52,716 bases of DNA, taken from assembly GCA_020354025.1 (NCBI GenBank), contig CP070638.1, forward strand, positions 1,759,140 through 1,811,855, in the 5' to 3' direction. Every line of letters starts with the position of its first letter. Position 1 is the first letter of the stretch. Below the pieces are notes generated by a model. It did not search any database. It was not told the origin of the DNA and was given only the letters and a program-made list of their open reading frames with translations. This stretch comes from Fidelibacterota bacterium. GTDB lineage: Bacteria; Fidelibacterota; Marinisomatia; SCGC-AAA003-L08; TS1B11. This document shows positions 9,605-18,112 of the stretch, one piece after another. The translations under genes and the position numbers were made by a program.

Positions 9605-9676
9605 GCCTATCGACCAAGCTTTCCTGCCGCTATGGAGCGCAGCGGAATAACGGTCAGGTGCAGCGATTTGTTAGGC
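9605..9676 (-). other. attC-like integron recombination site
   Basis: A 72-base imperfect inverted repeat. On the minus strand it starts GCCTAAC and ends GATAGGC; 6 of 7 outer positions pair. Inner blocks GCT/AGC, CCTG/CAGG and CCGTTAT/ATAGCGG pair with bulges and an extrahelical A between them, closing on a loop of about 13 bases. This is the architecture of integron attC sites (R'', L'', L', R'), although R' should be GTTRRRY and here carries GATAGGC. It sits 70 bases after the small membrane-protein gene and 38 bases before the AT-rich gene on the same strand, the expected place for a cassette boundary. No integrase gene is present in the window. Confidence 0.5.
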
Positions 9677-9746
9677 CGTTCATTCCAGGATCATCAACGA
9701 CGTTGGCATTGCTGCCCCATTGTCCCCTATCCTCGCAGAAGAGCAC

Positions 9747-9938
9747 CTATCGCTTGCCAAGCACTCCCCACAGCATTAGGAGACCCAATACGCCAAATCC
9801 GACGGCGCGGATAACATGCCCTGTCGAAACACCCTCCACCCGAATCATTCCCAGATAGATCCCACAGGCTACGAAGGCCCCTATAACCAGGATCGAAAAA
9901 AACCATCTAGGTGGAGTCTTAATTCTACGCTCAGCCAT
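9747..9938 (-). CDS. Small two-helix membrane protein, 63 aa
   Basis: Unrecognised short membrane protein. Residues 12-32 and 44-60 are hydrophobic helices separated by a short polar stretch (MIRVEGVSTG); the N-terminus is basic (MAERRIK). A good ribosome binding site (GGGAG, then about 8 bases, then ATG) supports a real gene. It lies between the second metallo-hydrolase (38 bases upstream) and the attC-like site, which fits an integron cassette. The function is unknown; toxin, immunity or envelope roles are all possible and none is indicated by a motif. Confidence 0.6.
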   Translation of the reverse strand: MAERRIKTPPRWFFSILVIGAFVACGIYLGMIRVEGVSTGHVIRAVGFGVLGLLMLWGVLGKR

Positions 9939-9975
9939 CAGTCATCTCCCATTCAGTTTGTGTAGTATCGGCCAA

Positions 9976-10848
9976 CTACTTGGAACTTTCTATTTCATTA
10001 TAGATCGACTCGATCAATTCAGCTTCTTCTTCCTCAAACTCTCTTTTTATCTCCTCTAAAGGCTTATTCCTTTTAATTAAAGACCTCACTTTACCCTGAC
10101 GGGCTTCCATGTCACGGATATGTTTCAATATCGCATCACGATCTACGATGTCACTATGGCCGGTGCAATATTTTTCCGCATCCAGTGTCTCAAGCATCTT
10201 CTTGAGCGTCTTTATATGTTCAAAGGAATTGCCTCCCTTATATGAATGGATGAGCTGATGCCTTCCTATAAATACTTGATCCCCGATGAATGCAGTTCTT
10301 TCTTCGGGAAAATATATGACAGCGTCACCAGTCGTGTGACCAACACCAAAGTACCATAGCTCAACTTTCTTTGAGCCAAGATATATATCCATTCTACCAT
10401 GAAATGTAACCGAGGGCAGGAAAGGCGCTAATTCAGGCCGGTGCCAATCTGACGGAGTCCCGTTTCTCCTCGGATGAAAGAACTCCTGGCGGCAATTTTC
10501 ATGAGCAATAAAGGTGACTGTCTGCGGAAAGTATTTATTCCCCGTAATGTGGTCTCCGTCACTATGCGTGTTTATCAGATATTTTATTGGCTTGTCAGTC
10601 TTTTTCTTAATCTCTTCTATTGTTGCAGTAACAGAATTAAGATCCATTTTTGCATCAATCACCAGCACACCGGTCTCACCAATATATAAACCTCCTCTCG
10701 CACCCCGACCACCCTGAATTTCATATAACCTTTCAGAAATCGCATTTAGCTTGACAGGCGTGGTATCCTGCCGTTGAGCAAAAGACAATGACACCCAAAG
10801 CAGGAGGAAAAACAGCACACTGGCTGGTTGAAGATCCTTTTTCATCAT
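9976..10848 (-). CDS. Secreted metallo-beta-lactamase-fold hydrolase
   Basis: Exported MBL-fold protein of 290 aa. Signal peptide to about residue 24 (SLSFAQ). The metal motif is NTHSDGDH (H95, D97, D99, H100), in which the second His is Asp, as in several quinoprotein-relay and SoxH-like MBL proteins. Further ligands are visible in VGHTTGD, FIGDQ and TGHSD. A Glu/Lys-rich helical tail follows (about 250-290). The substrate is unknown; it is not an obvious antibiotic-resistance enzyme. The start lies in ATGATG preceded by GAGG; the second ATG (10845) is equally likely. It is followed 37 bases later by the small membrane-protein gene. Confidence 0.85.
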   Translation of the reverse strand: MMKKDLQPASVLFFLLLWVSLSFAQRQDTTPVKLNAISERLYEIQGGRGARGGLYIGETGVLVIDAKMDLNSVTATIEEIKKKTDKPIKYLINTHSDGDHITGNKYFPQTVTFIAHENCRQEFFHPRRNGTPSDWHRPELAPFLPSVTFHGRMDIYLGSKKVELWYFGVGHTTGDAVIYFPEERTAFIGDQVFIGRHQLIHSYKGGNSFEHIKTLKKMLETLDAEKYCTGHSDIVDRDAILKHIRDMEARQGKVRSLIKRNKPLEEIKREFEEEEAELIESIYNEIESSK

Positions 10849-11208
10849 AATCCTCTACTATTGAGACTTTTTCGAAGTCCACAATACTGAGCTACTGAAG
10901 GAAGTTAGTACTTAGCACAAGGCCAGCCAAGAATTGCACATATAGGACGATAAGGCTCTCGTCCTTCCACCAGTCAGTGCCTTCTCGTTCGCCCAATATT
11001 TTTAAACTTGTATGCCAGGGGACTTATTAGCACTTACGTTGCTGATTGAAAAGAATTTTCATATGCTGATACTTAAAGGAAAAAACACCTTCAATTCGTC
11101 AGTGGAAGTGAATGGTTTGGCTTGCTCCAGCGATACGTAATTTTATGGGCAGTCACGCCTTAGGTGCTGTTAGTTGATCGAACTAAGACCTAACTCCTCA
11201 GCACCTAG
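10849..11208. other. 360-base intergenic region with two hairpins
   Basis: No convincing gene. It holds a 7-bp stem with an 8-base loop at 10944-10965 (AGGACGA/TCGTCCT) and, at its right end, the branched hairpin listed separately. Confidence 0.5.
11161..11207 (-). terminator. Branched hairpin right after a stop codon, terminator-like
   Basis: TAGGTGCTG pairs perfectly with CAGCACCTA (9 bp), and inside it TTAGTT pairs with AACTAA around a 5-base loop, leaving a 12-base bulge that contains ACCTAAC. It starts one base past the stop codon of the membrane/propeller gene on the minus strand. No U-run follows, so termination would be non-canonical; an attC-related origin is also possible. Confidence 0.35.
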
Positions 11209-12909
11209 CTACTCGCGTAACGCGTGAAGTGAGTTGGCAATCAGTAGACGACTTGGCTGCCCCGTGTCTTCCTTGTCGTTATCGAAGACGATCGCAAATC
11301 GCCGTCTGGATTCGCTCTCATCCCAAACGGCTATACCCTCCGCTTTCTGCGCTGCTGCAAATTCTGGAGTTACTGAGGTCTGTTTCCGCTCGCGTGGATC
11401 GACCGTGTACAATCGGTTCCCGTGAAATCCATTGGCTGTATCCTCCGAGGTCGCGAGAACTAGTAATACCGAATCAGAAATCGACGCCAATCCTGACAGA
11501 TGATATGCTACACCGCTCCTGGAATATATAGGTGAGAGAGACAAATCGTATGAGGTTCGCAGCTCAAATTCAGATCGTCCCCAGGAAAACTCCAGAATTC
11601 TGAATACGCCGGGTTTATCGCTTCGGATTCCAATGAAAAGTGTGGGGGATTTGGCGCTCCCAGCAACCGCAATCCCCTCCACTCTCGCCCTGCCGGGTAG
11701 ATAGGGTAAGATGTCCTGTGAGAGAAGAAGCGTATCGATTTGTATAGGTCTGCAGCTGGCACCCTCCCAGAGCATTTTGAATCGATACACTTTCTGGTAA
11801 GCGGGCACCGTGGAGTAGTGTGCTCCGATCACATAGAAAAAGCCCGAGTCACGGTGGAAGCTGATATCTTCGAATTTCGCATTCTTTTCGGAGAATTCTG
11901 GAACCTTGATCACGGACAATGAGTGGGAAGACGCCTCTGGATTTACAGCGTATAGGGCATTATTTTTATCGCTCACAATAAAAAGATGGTCGTCGAACGC
12001 TGCAACTCCCGATGCCTCAAGCGGTTGCGACGCTGCCAACTCGGTGATTTCGTAACTAAGCTCCCTCACCTTAATCCTCTCCACAATGAGAGGGGGGGCT
12101 GCGTGCTCGGAGCGATAAACGCCGAAGATCTTGCTGTCTATCTCCTTTTCACTATTCTTCCAGACGATCCCACCAGCCTGATACCCGATTAGCGCAATCG
12201 CCGCAACCAAGACTGATAGAAGCACATCAAAGCCCGGCTTATGAACCAGCCTGGTTTCTCTAGCTTTGACGTTATGTTGACCAACTGGCTTTTTCATTCC
12301 CCGCATCCACAACACGAAACGAAAAAGAAATCGCAAAAATGCAATAGGTAGCAGTAGGAAGAAAGTGAAACACCAGACCCGTGAGATATTGATCATTGTT
12401 TGCGAATAGAGAATATATTTCTTCCACAATTCATCTTTCCAGAGTTTGTTCTTGGCATAGTAGTAAAAATCAATGATTTCGTCGGTATTCTGCTGCTTGC
12501 CTTTGTAGATGCTTTGGAAAAGATCAACTTTGATAGCATCGTCGCTTCCAAGCTCGATATCGTGCTGACTGGGCTTTAGCCAGGTCGACTTCAGGAACAA
12601 ATGGGAAATACCCCGCTTGTCAATCCAGTCATCTGAGAATGTGTTGACCATCACCCCAACGTAATAGATGGCGACTAGAGCGACGACTATACTTGCGAAA
12701 ATGCGAGTCTTCTTCAGATTGCTTTCCGGTTGTATTTGCTGGGACGTTTTTCTTTCCGGATGTATTAGCTGGGACGTTTTGCTGCAAAATTCTGTGCTTG
12801 AGTTGCCCAACCATACCAATCCTGCCCCAAGAAGTAAAAGTGTGAAGAAGCCCATCAGAAAAATGTCCCAATTGAGGGTAATCGCGATATTATTAATGAT
12901 CTCTGACAT
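11209..12909 (-). CDS. Membrane protein with C-terminal beta-propeller (phytase/SdiA-regulated-like)
   Basis: A 566-aa protein that I cannot name. The N-terminal half has four hydrophobic helices (about 15-35, 69-88, 173-197, 228-246) with polar loops. The C-terminal half (about 290-560) looks like an extracytoplasmic beta-propeller: repeated strands such as GVAAFDDHLFIVSDKN, FEDISFHRDSGFFYV and RVEGIAVAG recall the esterase-like phytase and SdiA-regulated domains. Residues 46-62 contain a short internal duplication (HPERKTSQQ/QPESN region), visible in the DNA as two ~30-base copies near 12,730-12,790. The start is supported by GGGGGG 4 bases before ATG. An inverted repeat (TTATCT/AGATAA, 12931-12962) lies just upstream. 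It is isolated, without operon partners. Confidence 0.7.
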   Translation of the reverse strand: MSEIINNIAITLNWDIFLMGFFTLLLLGAGLVWLGNSSTEFCSKTSQLIHPERKTSQQIQPESNLKKTRIFASIVVALVAIYYVGVMVNTFSDDWIDKRGISHLFLKSTWLKPSQHDIELGSDDAIKVDLFQSIYKGKQQNTDEIIDFYYYAKNKLWKDELWKKYILYSQTMINISRVWCFTFFLLLPIAFLRFLFRFVLWMRGMKKPVGQHNVKARETRLVHKPGFDVLLSVLVAAIALIGYQAGGIVWKNSEKEIDSKIFGVYRSEHAAPPLIVERIKVRELSYEITELAASQPLEASGVAAFDDHLFIVSDKNNALYAVNPEASSHSLSVIKVPEFSEKNAKFEDISFHRDSGFFYVIGAHYSTVPAYQKVYRFKMLWEGASCRPIQIDTLLLSQDILPYLPGRARVEGIAVAGSAKSPTLFIGIRSDKPGVFRILEFSWGRSEFELRTSYDLSLSPIYSRSGVAYHLSGLASISDSVLLVLATSEDTANGFHGNRLYTVDPRERKQTSVTPEFAAAQKAEGIAVWDESESRRRFAIVFDNDKEDTGQPSRLLIANSLHALRE

Positions 12910-13781
12910 CAGTCCCCCCTTGAAAGCCGATTATCTATCGCTTCGTTTAGCGGGTGAGATAAACAACCACTACTTCTGGTATCCTCAGCATGAGCACGAC
13001 GAGACACAATAAGCAATCCCGCCAGTGGTACTATCCTTGCTAAATCCTGTACCGCTCTTCTCGCTCGTATCTTCACCCTTCAGTATATTCTATTCCTATT
13101 AATAGCACTATCTTTCCGTAGGATGGATCCGACAACTTTGACTTTTTATTAAATATCCACCGAGCGTTCATCCATACGACAATAATTGTGCCACTTGCAT
13201 TTGTCATAATCTAACTCAACGACAAAGAACAAAGTACATAATATTATCTCTCTTTTGCAAGCCCGGAATCCACGGAAAATTCGGCCACCGCAGTAGCCCG
13301 CCTTTCCCCTCGTCTTAAGGTGAAGGGGCTCCGCCAACGGCGGAGGGGAGTGATGTCGCGCATGTCGCGCATGTCGCGCATCTCGCGCATCTCGCGCATC
13401 AGGCGAACGACAAACCCCGGCCGTCTGCTTATATTCCGGCGCTATGATAATGCCGCCGCCATATGCCCCATTCCCCTTGGACGAGAACGGCTTGTGCTCC
13501 TATCACCGCCTGCGCATGCGTGGGTGGGGGGCTACCACTATGGATGGTACCACGCCTCCCGTCGGGTGGCGCAGTACAATCTTGGTACTATCGTGATGCT
13601 GTCGTGCTACTGGACTTTGGGCCTTGTGGACACCTCTTCAGCCCTCTTTATATTTTCCATTTTTCATCCGGCCTCTCGTCGGGAGAAAACTTCAAAATGC
13701 GGAATTTTGGTGGGATTTTGCGGAATTTTAGGTTGTCTTGCTGGTGCGCCTCCTATTCTTCCATTTTGTCTTGTGCATTCC
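12910..13781. other. ~870-base region without a convincing gene
   Basis: Small open frames exist on both strands, but none has a credible protein or ribosome binding site. Features: TTATCT/AGATAA dyad (12931-12962), the 9-bp tandem repeat (13353-13397), two copies of TGCGGAATTTT (13698-13708 and 13719-13729), and a second copy, reversed, of the 15-mer CAAAATGGAAGAATA at about 13,753-13,767. Much of it is low-complexity or AT-rich and looks like decayed or regulatory DNA behind the LptF/G gene. Confidence 0.5.
13353..13397. repeat. 9-bp tandem repeat (5 units)
   Basis: Three exact copies of ATGTCGCGC are followed by two of ATCTCGCGC, without spacers. In one frame this would encode Met/Ile-Ser-Arg repeats, but the surrounding frame is antisense to LptF/G and not credible. 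The unit length and purity suggest a slipped-strand (VNTR-type) repeat. Confidence 0.8.
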
Positions 13782-15164
13782 TCACCGGTTGTTCTCCTCC
13801 GCCCGCTTACGGAATATGTCCAGGATGTCCAGCCGCCAGACACGGTTTTCGGTCTGGATCTGCCACATGAGGAAGATCCCTGTGAAAGCCAGCAGTATAT
13901 TGGGCGCCCACATTCCCAGCAGGGGAGAAAGCAGGCCACGGTCGGCCAGCTCTTCACCGGCGATCAGCAGCGCCCAATAGATCACAAAAAAGCCCAGGCT
14001 CAGGGAAGTGCCTACTACGAACCCGCCCCGCCGGGCGATAATACCCACCGGCGCCCCGATCAGCACGAATACGATGCAGGCAAACGGGATGGAGAACTTC
14101 TTGTGGATCTCCACCTGGTAGCGGTTAATACCCTTCAGGTAACTTCGGAGAAGGTTGAAATCACCTGTCAGACCCCGCCCCAGGTTACTGGCCCGGTGCA
14201 TAAGCCGGATGGAATCCTGTTTGGAGAGCTCCGTACTGTCCGCGATTTCTGCCTGCCATCGATCCACCGCCGCCTGGGCTTCTTCATGGGTCAATTCGGT
14301 GGACAGCGTATAGTGTGTTTGGGAAGAAATGCGCTTGGCGATGCGGTCCCTGACCACCGCTATTTTGTTCTGGTAGCCCTTAATTTTTTCAAACATCATC
14401 TGGACATTCATTTCCCGGTCGCCACGGAGCTCGCTCTCCCGGCGCTTCAGGTAAAGATTGTCAACCGGCACGACAATACGGTGCCGCTCGAATTTCAAAC
14501 GGCGGTATTCTGTGTAATCCGGCAAGGCCAGCTCGTGGATTTCGCCATCTTCAAGGTGGAGCAGAATAGCGTCATCGATGACCTCCATAGTGCCCTGGTC
14601 TGCGAATATGGTCATCTGGTTGGTGCTGTTGTCTTTGCTGTAGATCAGGATGTCTTTGAATATGGTTCCCTCCCTGTCCCGGGCAATCATTCCGTAGGAG
14701 GGTAGATCATCTACGAAAAGGCCCACTTCGATGGCCAGGTCGGGCCGCTTACGGTTGATATCCGCCGAGAGCAGCCGAGCTTTGTGATTGGCGTTGGGGA
14801 GCACCTGGTTGTTGAAGTAGACAAGGGCCAAACAGATCAGTGTACCGAATATGAGGGCAGGCCGGATGATGGAGGCGTAGCTCAATCCCGAAGTACGCAT
14901 GGCTGTGATCTCGTTATCATGAGACATGCGCCCGAAACTCATCAGCGTAGCCACCAGTACGGCCATCGGCACCGCCAGGGCTACAATCCATGCCAGGTTC
15001 AGGGCTACGTACTCTATCAGGATTCCCACTCCCAATCCCTTGCCCAGAAACCGGTCAATTGCCCGGAGCAGGAAGTTGGTTAGTAGTAAGAAAAGTAGAC
15101 CTATCAGGGCAAGTGAGAAAGGAACGAGGTGCTCCTTGAATATGTAGCGGTGGAAAATCTTCAC
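13782..15164 (-). CDS. LptF/LptG-family LPS export permease (YjgP/YjgQ)
   Basis: Inner-membrane subunit of the LPS transport machine; with LptB it extracts lipopolysaccharide from the inner membrane and passes it to LptC/LptA. It shows three N-terminal helices (about 12-36, 50-75, 98-120), a periplasmic beta-jellyroll-like domain (about 125-360) and three C-terminal helices (about 365-450), the usual order. At 460 aa it is longer than many LptF/G because of a helical insertion (about 255-345). The start used is GTG at 15164 (MKIFHRYIF); the ribosome binding site is weak. Only one permease is present here; whether it acts as LptF or LptG is not clear. It indicates an outer membrane with LPS-like lipids. 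Confidence 0.88.
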   Translation of the reverse strand: MKIFHRYIFKEHLVPFSLALIGLLFLLLTNFLLRAIDRFLGKGLGVGILIEYVALNLAWIVALAVPMAVLVATLMSFGRMSHDNEITAMRTSGLSYASIIRPALIFGTLICLALVYFNNQVLPNANHKARLLSADINRKRPDLAIEVGLFVDDLPSYGMIARDREGTIFKDILIYSKDNSTNQMTIFADQGTMEVIDDAILLHLEDGEIHELALPDYTEYRRLKFERHRIVVPVDNLYLKRRESELRGDREMNVQMMFEKIKGYQNKIAVVRDRIAKRISSQTHYTLSTELTHEEAQAAVDRWQAEIADSTELSKQDSIRLMHRASNLGRGLTGDFNLLRSYLKGINRYQVEIHKKFSIPFACIVFVLIGAPVGIIARRGGFVVGTSLSLGFFVIYWALLIAGEELADRGLLSPLLGMWAPNILLAFTGIFLMWQIQTENRVWRLDILDIFRKRAEENNR

Positions 15165-15307
15165 CTGTGTAACTTAACCGTTCCAGTGGCTGGAACCCAA
15201 GCCTAAATGACCTTGACTGCCGTCGGGAGGGGCGGTAAGTTCGCTGGCGCAACCCGTCAACTGGCGGATTTGAATACAGGGGTCCCAATCCCCACTTGAG
15301 TGCATAT

Positions 15308-15382
15308 GGTGGGCGTAGCTCAGCCGGTTAGAGCACCTGGTTGTGGCCCAGGAGGTCGTGGGTTCAAGTCCCATCGCTCACC
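15308..15382 (+). tRNA. tRNA-His (anticodon GTG)
   Basis: A cloverleaf can be drawn: acceptor GTGGGCG/CGCTCAC (with one G-T pair), D stem GCTC/GAGC, anticodon stem CCTGG/CCAGG around TTGTGGC, and T arm with GTTCAAG. The extra G at -1 and the C at position 73 are the tRNA-His identity elements. CCA is not encoded. Confidence 0.95.
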
Positions 15383-15390
15383 CTACGGAA

Positions 15391-15465
<75 letters not shown>

Positions 15466-15470
15466 TTCAA

Positions 15471-15514
15471 AATCCCCGTCGAGAACTTTGTTTCACGACG
15501 GGGATTATCCTTTT
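15471..15514 (+). terminator. Rho-independent terminator of the tRNA operon
   Basis: AATCCCCGTCG (15471-15481) pairs perfectly with CGACGGGGATT (15496-15506), an 11-bp stem with a 14-base loop, followed by a T-rich stretch (ATCCTTTT). It starts 6 bases after tRNA-Pro. Confidence 0.88.
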
Positions 15515-15873
15515 ATGAGTGAACAGTAATATTAGAGCCAGGTCTGAAAACAACCGAAAACAACCGCGAAGAACCTCAAATAATCAATGAAAACGTGTAC
15601 GGATTAGCGTATACGGACTGCTTTGCTGTCTGTCTATTCAAGAACCCTACCGAGCTCATATATCGCTAGATAACGATTGATGTATTACTGCCCCTCGTGA
15701 GTGGTCACCAATCCAATTAGTTTATTAAGCGGAGAGGTAGAGCGCGGTGCGTTTCAGGGAATTAGGTTGTCAGCCGGGCGAGGGTGACAAAGGTGTTTAA
15801 AAGCTAACTACCCTGAACGCCATATAGTGGCGAAGTTCAGTGGCCATCCCGGGGACAGGCATCGGCTCGTCAG
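15515..15873. other. ~360-base non-coding region after the tRNAs
   Basis: No gene seen. It contains two adjacent copies of AAAACAACCG near 15,547-15,565, a pair of near-identical GTGTACGGA/GTATACGGA words, and the hairpin at 15813-15840. The 3' flank of tRNA genes is a common integration point, but I see no copy of a tRNA end further downstream. Confidence 0.45.
15813..15840 (-). terminator. Hairpin behind the thymidylate synthase gene
   Basis: CTGAA pairs with TTCAG and CGCCA with TGGCG around a 5-base loop, with a 3-base bulge. It lies about 35 bases past the stop codon of the minus-strand gene. There is no strong U-run. Confidence 0.4.
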
Positions 15874-16731
15874 CTATTTTTTTACGCCCATTTTGGCCAC
15901 TTTATCGAGGATACCCGGAACCGCCTGCTCCATCATATCCTTGACGTGCTCATACCGGAAGGTTCGTTCTTCAAACGAGCGGTTTTTTATCGCCCCCATA
16001 AAGCGCTTCTCAAATTCCTCGAAATACGAACCATAGATATGATAGCTGTCCGCTTGGTGCACATACCGGCCCAGCTTTACGTCGTGGCCAGAGAGCTCGG
16101 AAATTCTCTCGGCGATTCGCTCCTGTAGTTTCACCAAGGAGAACATATTCATAAAGGCTGCCTTGTAGGCATCGTTCGAGCGGAACCTTACATTCGTATT
16201 TAATGCCCAGGTACCGTCTTCCCCTTCCAGCATGCGGCACCAGACACTCTGGAGGCATGCCGGATCGTAGCACGTATTATCCTCCCACACCTTCCAGGAT
16301 ACGGCCTGGGCTCTGCGGGTATACGGCACTTTAGCAAGCTTGGAGGCAACGATCTCAATCTGGTTGTAGATCTCGGCACTATCGGGAATCGTATACTCGA
16401 AAAGGCGCTGGTGATACGTGTATTCCCAGCGGGTGTCGTCCGGATCGTCCGGATCGCGGATGAAATGGTCCTTGATGCCATCCAGCACTTCCATGACATA
16501 TTCCTGGAGATCCAATATGCCGCCGGGTAGATCTTTATGGATCATCGGCTCGGCCAAGGGATCCTTGACCACGATCGTCATTGAGCAATCCTTGCTGGGA
16601 GGATCTTCCGGCTTGTCGTACTCGGTCTTCACATCGCAGCCTTTTTCATTTACTGCCAGTAGGGATTTCTCCCAAGCCTCGGCCAGACCTTCTCCTTCTA
16701 CGAGCAATACTGGTATATGGCCTTTCATCAT
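15874..16731 (-). CDS. Thymidylate synthase family protein, archaeal-type
   Basis: Predicted to methylate (or hydroxymethylate) dUMP/dCMP using a folate. The thymidylate-synthase core can be followed: R139-R140 (phosphate-binding RR followed by W, as in ThyA), C159 with Q161 in PACLQSVW as the candidate nucleophile, R184-S185-x-D187 (the RS-D motif), N195, and H231-I-Y233 (the HxY nucleotide-binding motif). The nucleophile context is unlike bacterial ThyA (PCH) and like the shorter archaeal thymidylate synthases. The N-terminal 100 residues are divergent. Start: GGGAGGT 6 bases before ATGATG. The gene is alone, without folA. A phage-type hydroxymethylase is an alternative, since the neighbouring DNA contains a lysis-like cassette. 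Confidence 0.75.
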   Translation of the reverse strand: MMKGHIPVLLVEGEGLAEAWEKSLLAVNEKGCDVKTEYDKPEDPPSKDCSMTIVVKDPLAEPMIHKDLPGGILDLQEYVMEVLDGIKDHFIRDPDDPDDTRWEYTYHQRLFEYTIPDSAEIYNQIEIVASKLAKVPYTRRAQAVSWKVWEDNTCYDPACLQSVWCRMLEGEDGTWALNTNVRFRSNDAYKAAFMNMFSLVKLQERIAERISELSGHDVKLGRYVHQADSYHIYGSYFEEFEKRFMGAIKNRSFEERTFRYEHVKDMMEQAVPGILDKVAKMGVKK

Positions 16732-18112
16732 TGGATTACCTCCCGGAATGGATCGTCAAGTATTCTGATGGATTCTACAGTAATATAAGGTGTCACTACG
16801 CATCAAGTTTATTAAGCCCTATTGTTGAATCAAATGGTTTAAGGAAGCCGGCGAGGTCACCAATAGGATGTCCCATATTTCTCAAGCAAGGCCCTAAACC
16901 TGGGAAGCTCCCGAAGAGGATTCCAGATGGGATCTAACTGGAATAAAAGAACAGAAATCCAGGAAGGAATCGAGAGTAGATACTCAATCTAATCCAGAGC
17001 TGCGTTATCTTCGCCTGCTCATATGTAGACAATGGCAAGCATTTGAACGTAAGGAAGACCATAAAGTGCGTCCTCTGAGACCGGGAGGAGCTCCTTGCCG
17101 GGGACTCGGACTCGATGCAACTTGGCTAACATCAAGTTATGCCACGTATTTAATCTGGAGTAATAATTAAACAATTATCGCATCTTCAAAGTATAGGCCT
17201 CCGATCTCCTTCAGTCACCTGAACAATTACAGTCATCACCACCTTAATCTACACGCGGTTCTTCACCGAGAGGCTTCAGGAAGACTCCCCGAACCTGGCG
17301 GGATTCGCTGAAAATCGGTCAAGAGGTCGGATAGAAATCCTCATCCGTGGAATTAACCCCCCATCGAGAGACATTGTCTGTAGCATACTGATCGTAGCAT
17401 ATGGGATTGACTTATTCGTTATCGAATTAGCGCTTGCGTATTACCTCTTAGTAAGAGAGTCGCGCAACATGCTATGCGATCAAATGAATCTAGCATATCA
17501 TACCGGATTCCGATCCATACGCCCCCACGTCGAGAAGCTGAGGAGCCTATCCGGCTGTATCTGGAAAAATGCCGATAACTTGTGCTAATCCCCCGTACAA
17601 AGCCCGAGCACAGTTGTGGGGCGCCCTTGATATCCCATCTAGCCCTTTTTCATCACTAGTTAAAAATTTGGATCCATGATATCCTTGAAGCTGAAGCGGG
17701 ACGGCCAGAATCCGCAACTGTAATTTTCTGCTTAACAGCACTGTGTGCATTCGTCGAGAAGGACGGAGCAGGCATGCAATATGTTTGTATCTAGAGAGAC
17801 TTATGCCGTATATGATTTGCTATTATAAAATATTTACAGTACATTCTGTCGGTATGTAGCAGACGTATGCTGCATCAGTTTGGGAAATAATAACCACCGG
17901 GTTATCAAAGAGCTCGTCATCAGCCAACCTTTTGCATATCAAACACCTTCTGCATCTGTGATGCCACCGATAATCTGACAGGTGCCTTATGGTAGGGTAC
18001 TCAGCAACTTCTTTTTGTTTGAGGGAGAAAAAAAGGGGAAGGATCGCTATAAAGAACCATTACGGATCCAGAGGCATCAAAGAATGTCTAATCAACAGCG
18101 GAGGAACGACCG
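16732..18112. other. 1.4-kb region without an intact gene; two long start-less open frames
   Basis: No credible complete gene. On the plus strand two consecutive frames stay open unusually long but lack an upstream ATG: 16898-17170 (90 codons) and 17223-17588 (121 codons; the middle, around ILIVAYGIDLFVIELALAYYLL, would be a membrane helix). They may be remnants of decayed genes or chance. The last 100 bases lead into the amidase gene and contain purine-rich runs (GAGGGAG, GGGGAAGGA). Confidence 0.35.
17223..17588 (+). pseudogene. Possible decayed membrane-protein gene (start-less frame)
   Basis: A 121-codon frame bounded by TGA and TAA, with no ATG before codon 80. The conceptual product has a strongly hydrophobic centre flanked by charged segments, which is more protein-like than random sequence, yet no family is recognisable. 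It is reported only as a candidate remnant. Confidence 0.2.

Noticed and set aside
9976-10848. Antibiotic-resistance beta-lactamase
   Set aside because: MBL fold is present, but the motif (HxDxDH), long helical tail and lack of class-specific residues do not support a beta-lactamase.
13200-13230. ATCTAAC/GTTAGAT match to integron core site
   Set aside because: No matching opposite end or stem structure nearby; a 7-base match is expected by chance.
13149-13337. 62-codon minus-strand frame
   Set aside because: No ribosome binding site, unusual composition, and it runs through low-complexity DNA.
13353-13397. Tandem repeat considered as CRISPR
   Set aside because: Units are 9 bp without spacers and no cas genes are present.
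13320-14705. 461-codon plus-strand open frame starting in the 9-bp repeat
   Set aside because: Most of it is antisense to the well-supported LptF/G gene, it has a low-complexity Met-Ser-Arg start and no recognisable domain.
17547-17750. 67-codon minus-strand frame in the gap
   Set aside because: No Shine-Dalgarno, no family, and it overlaps the longer plus-strand start-less frame.
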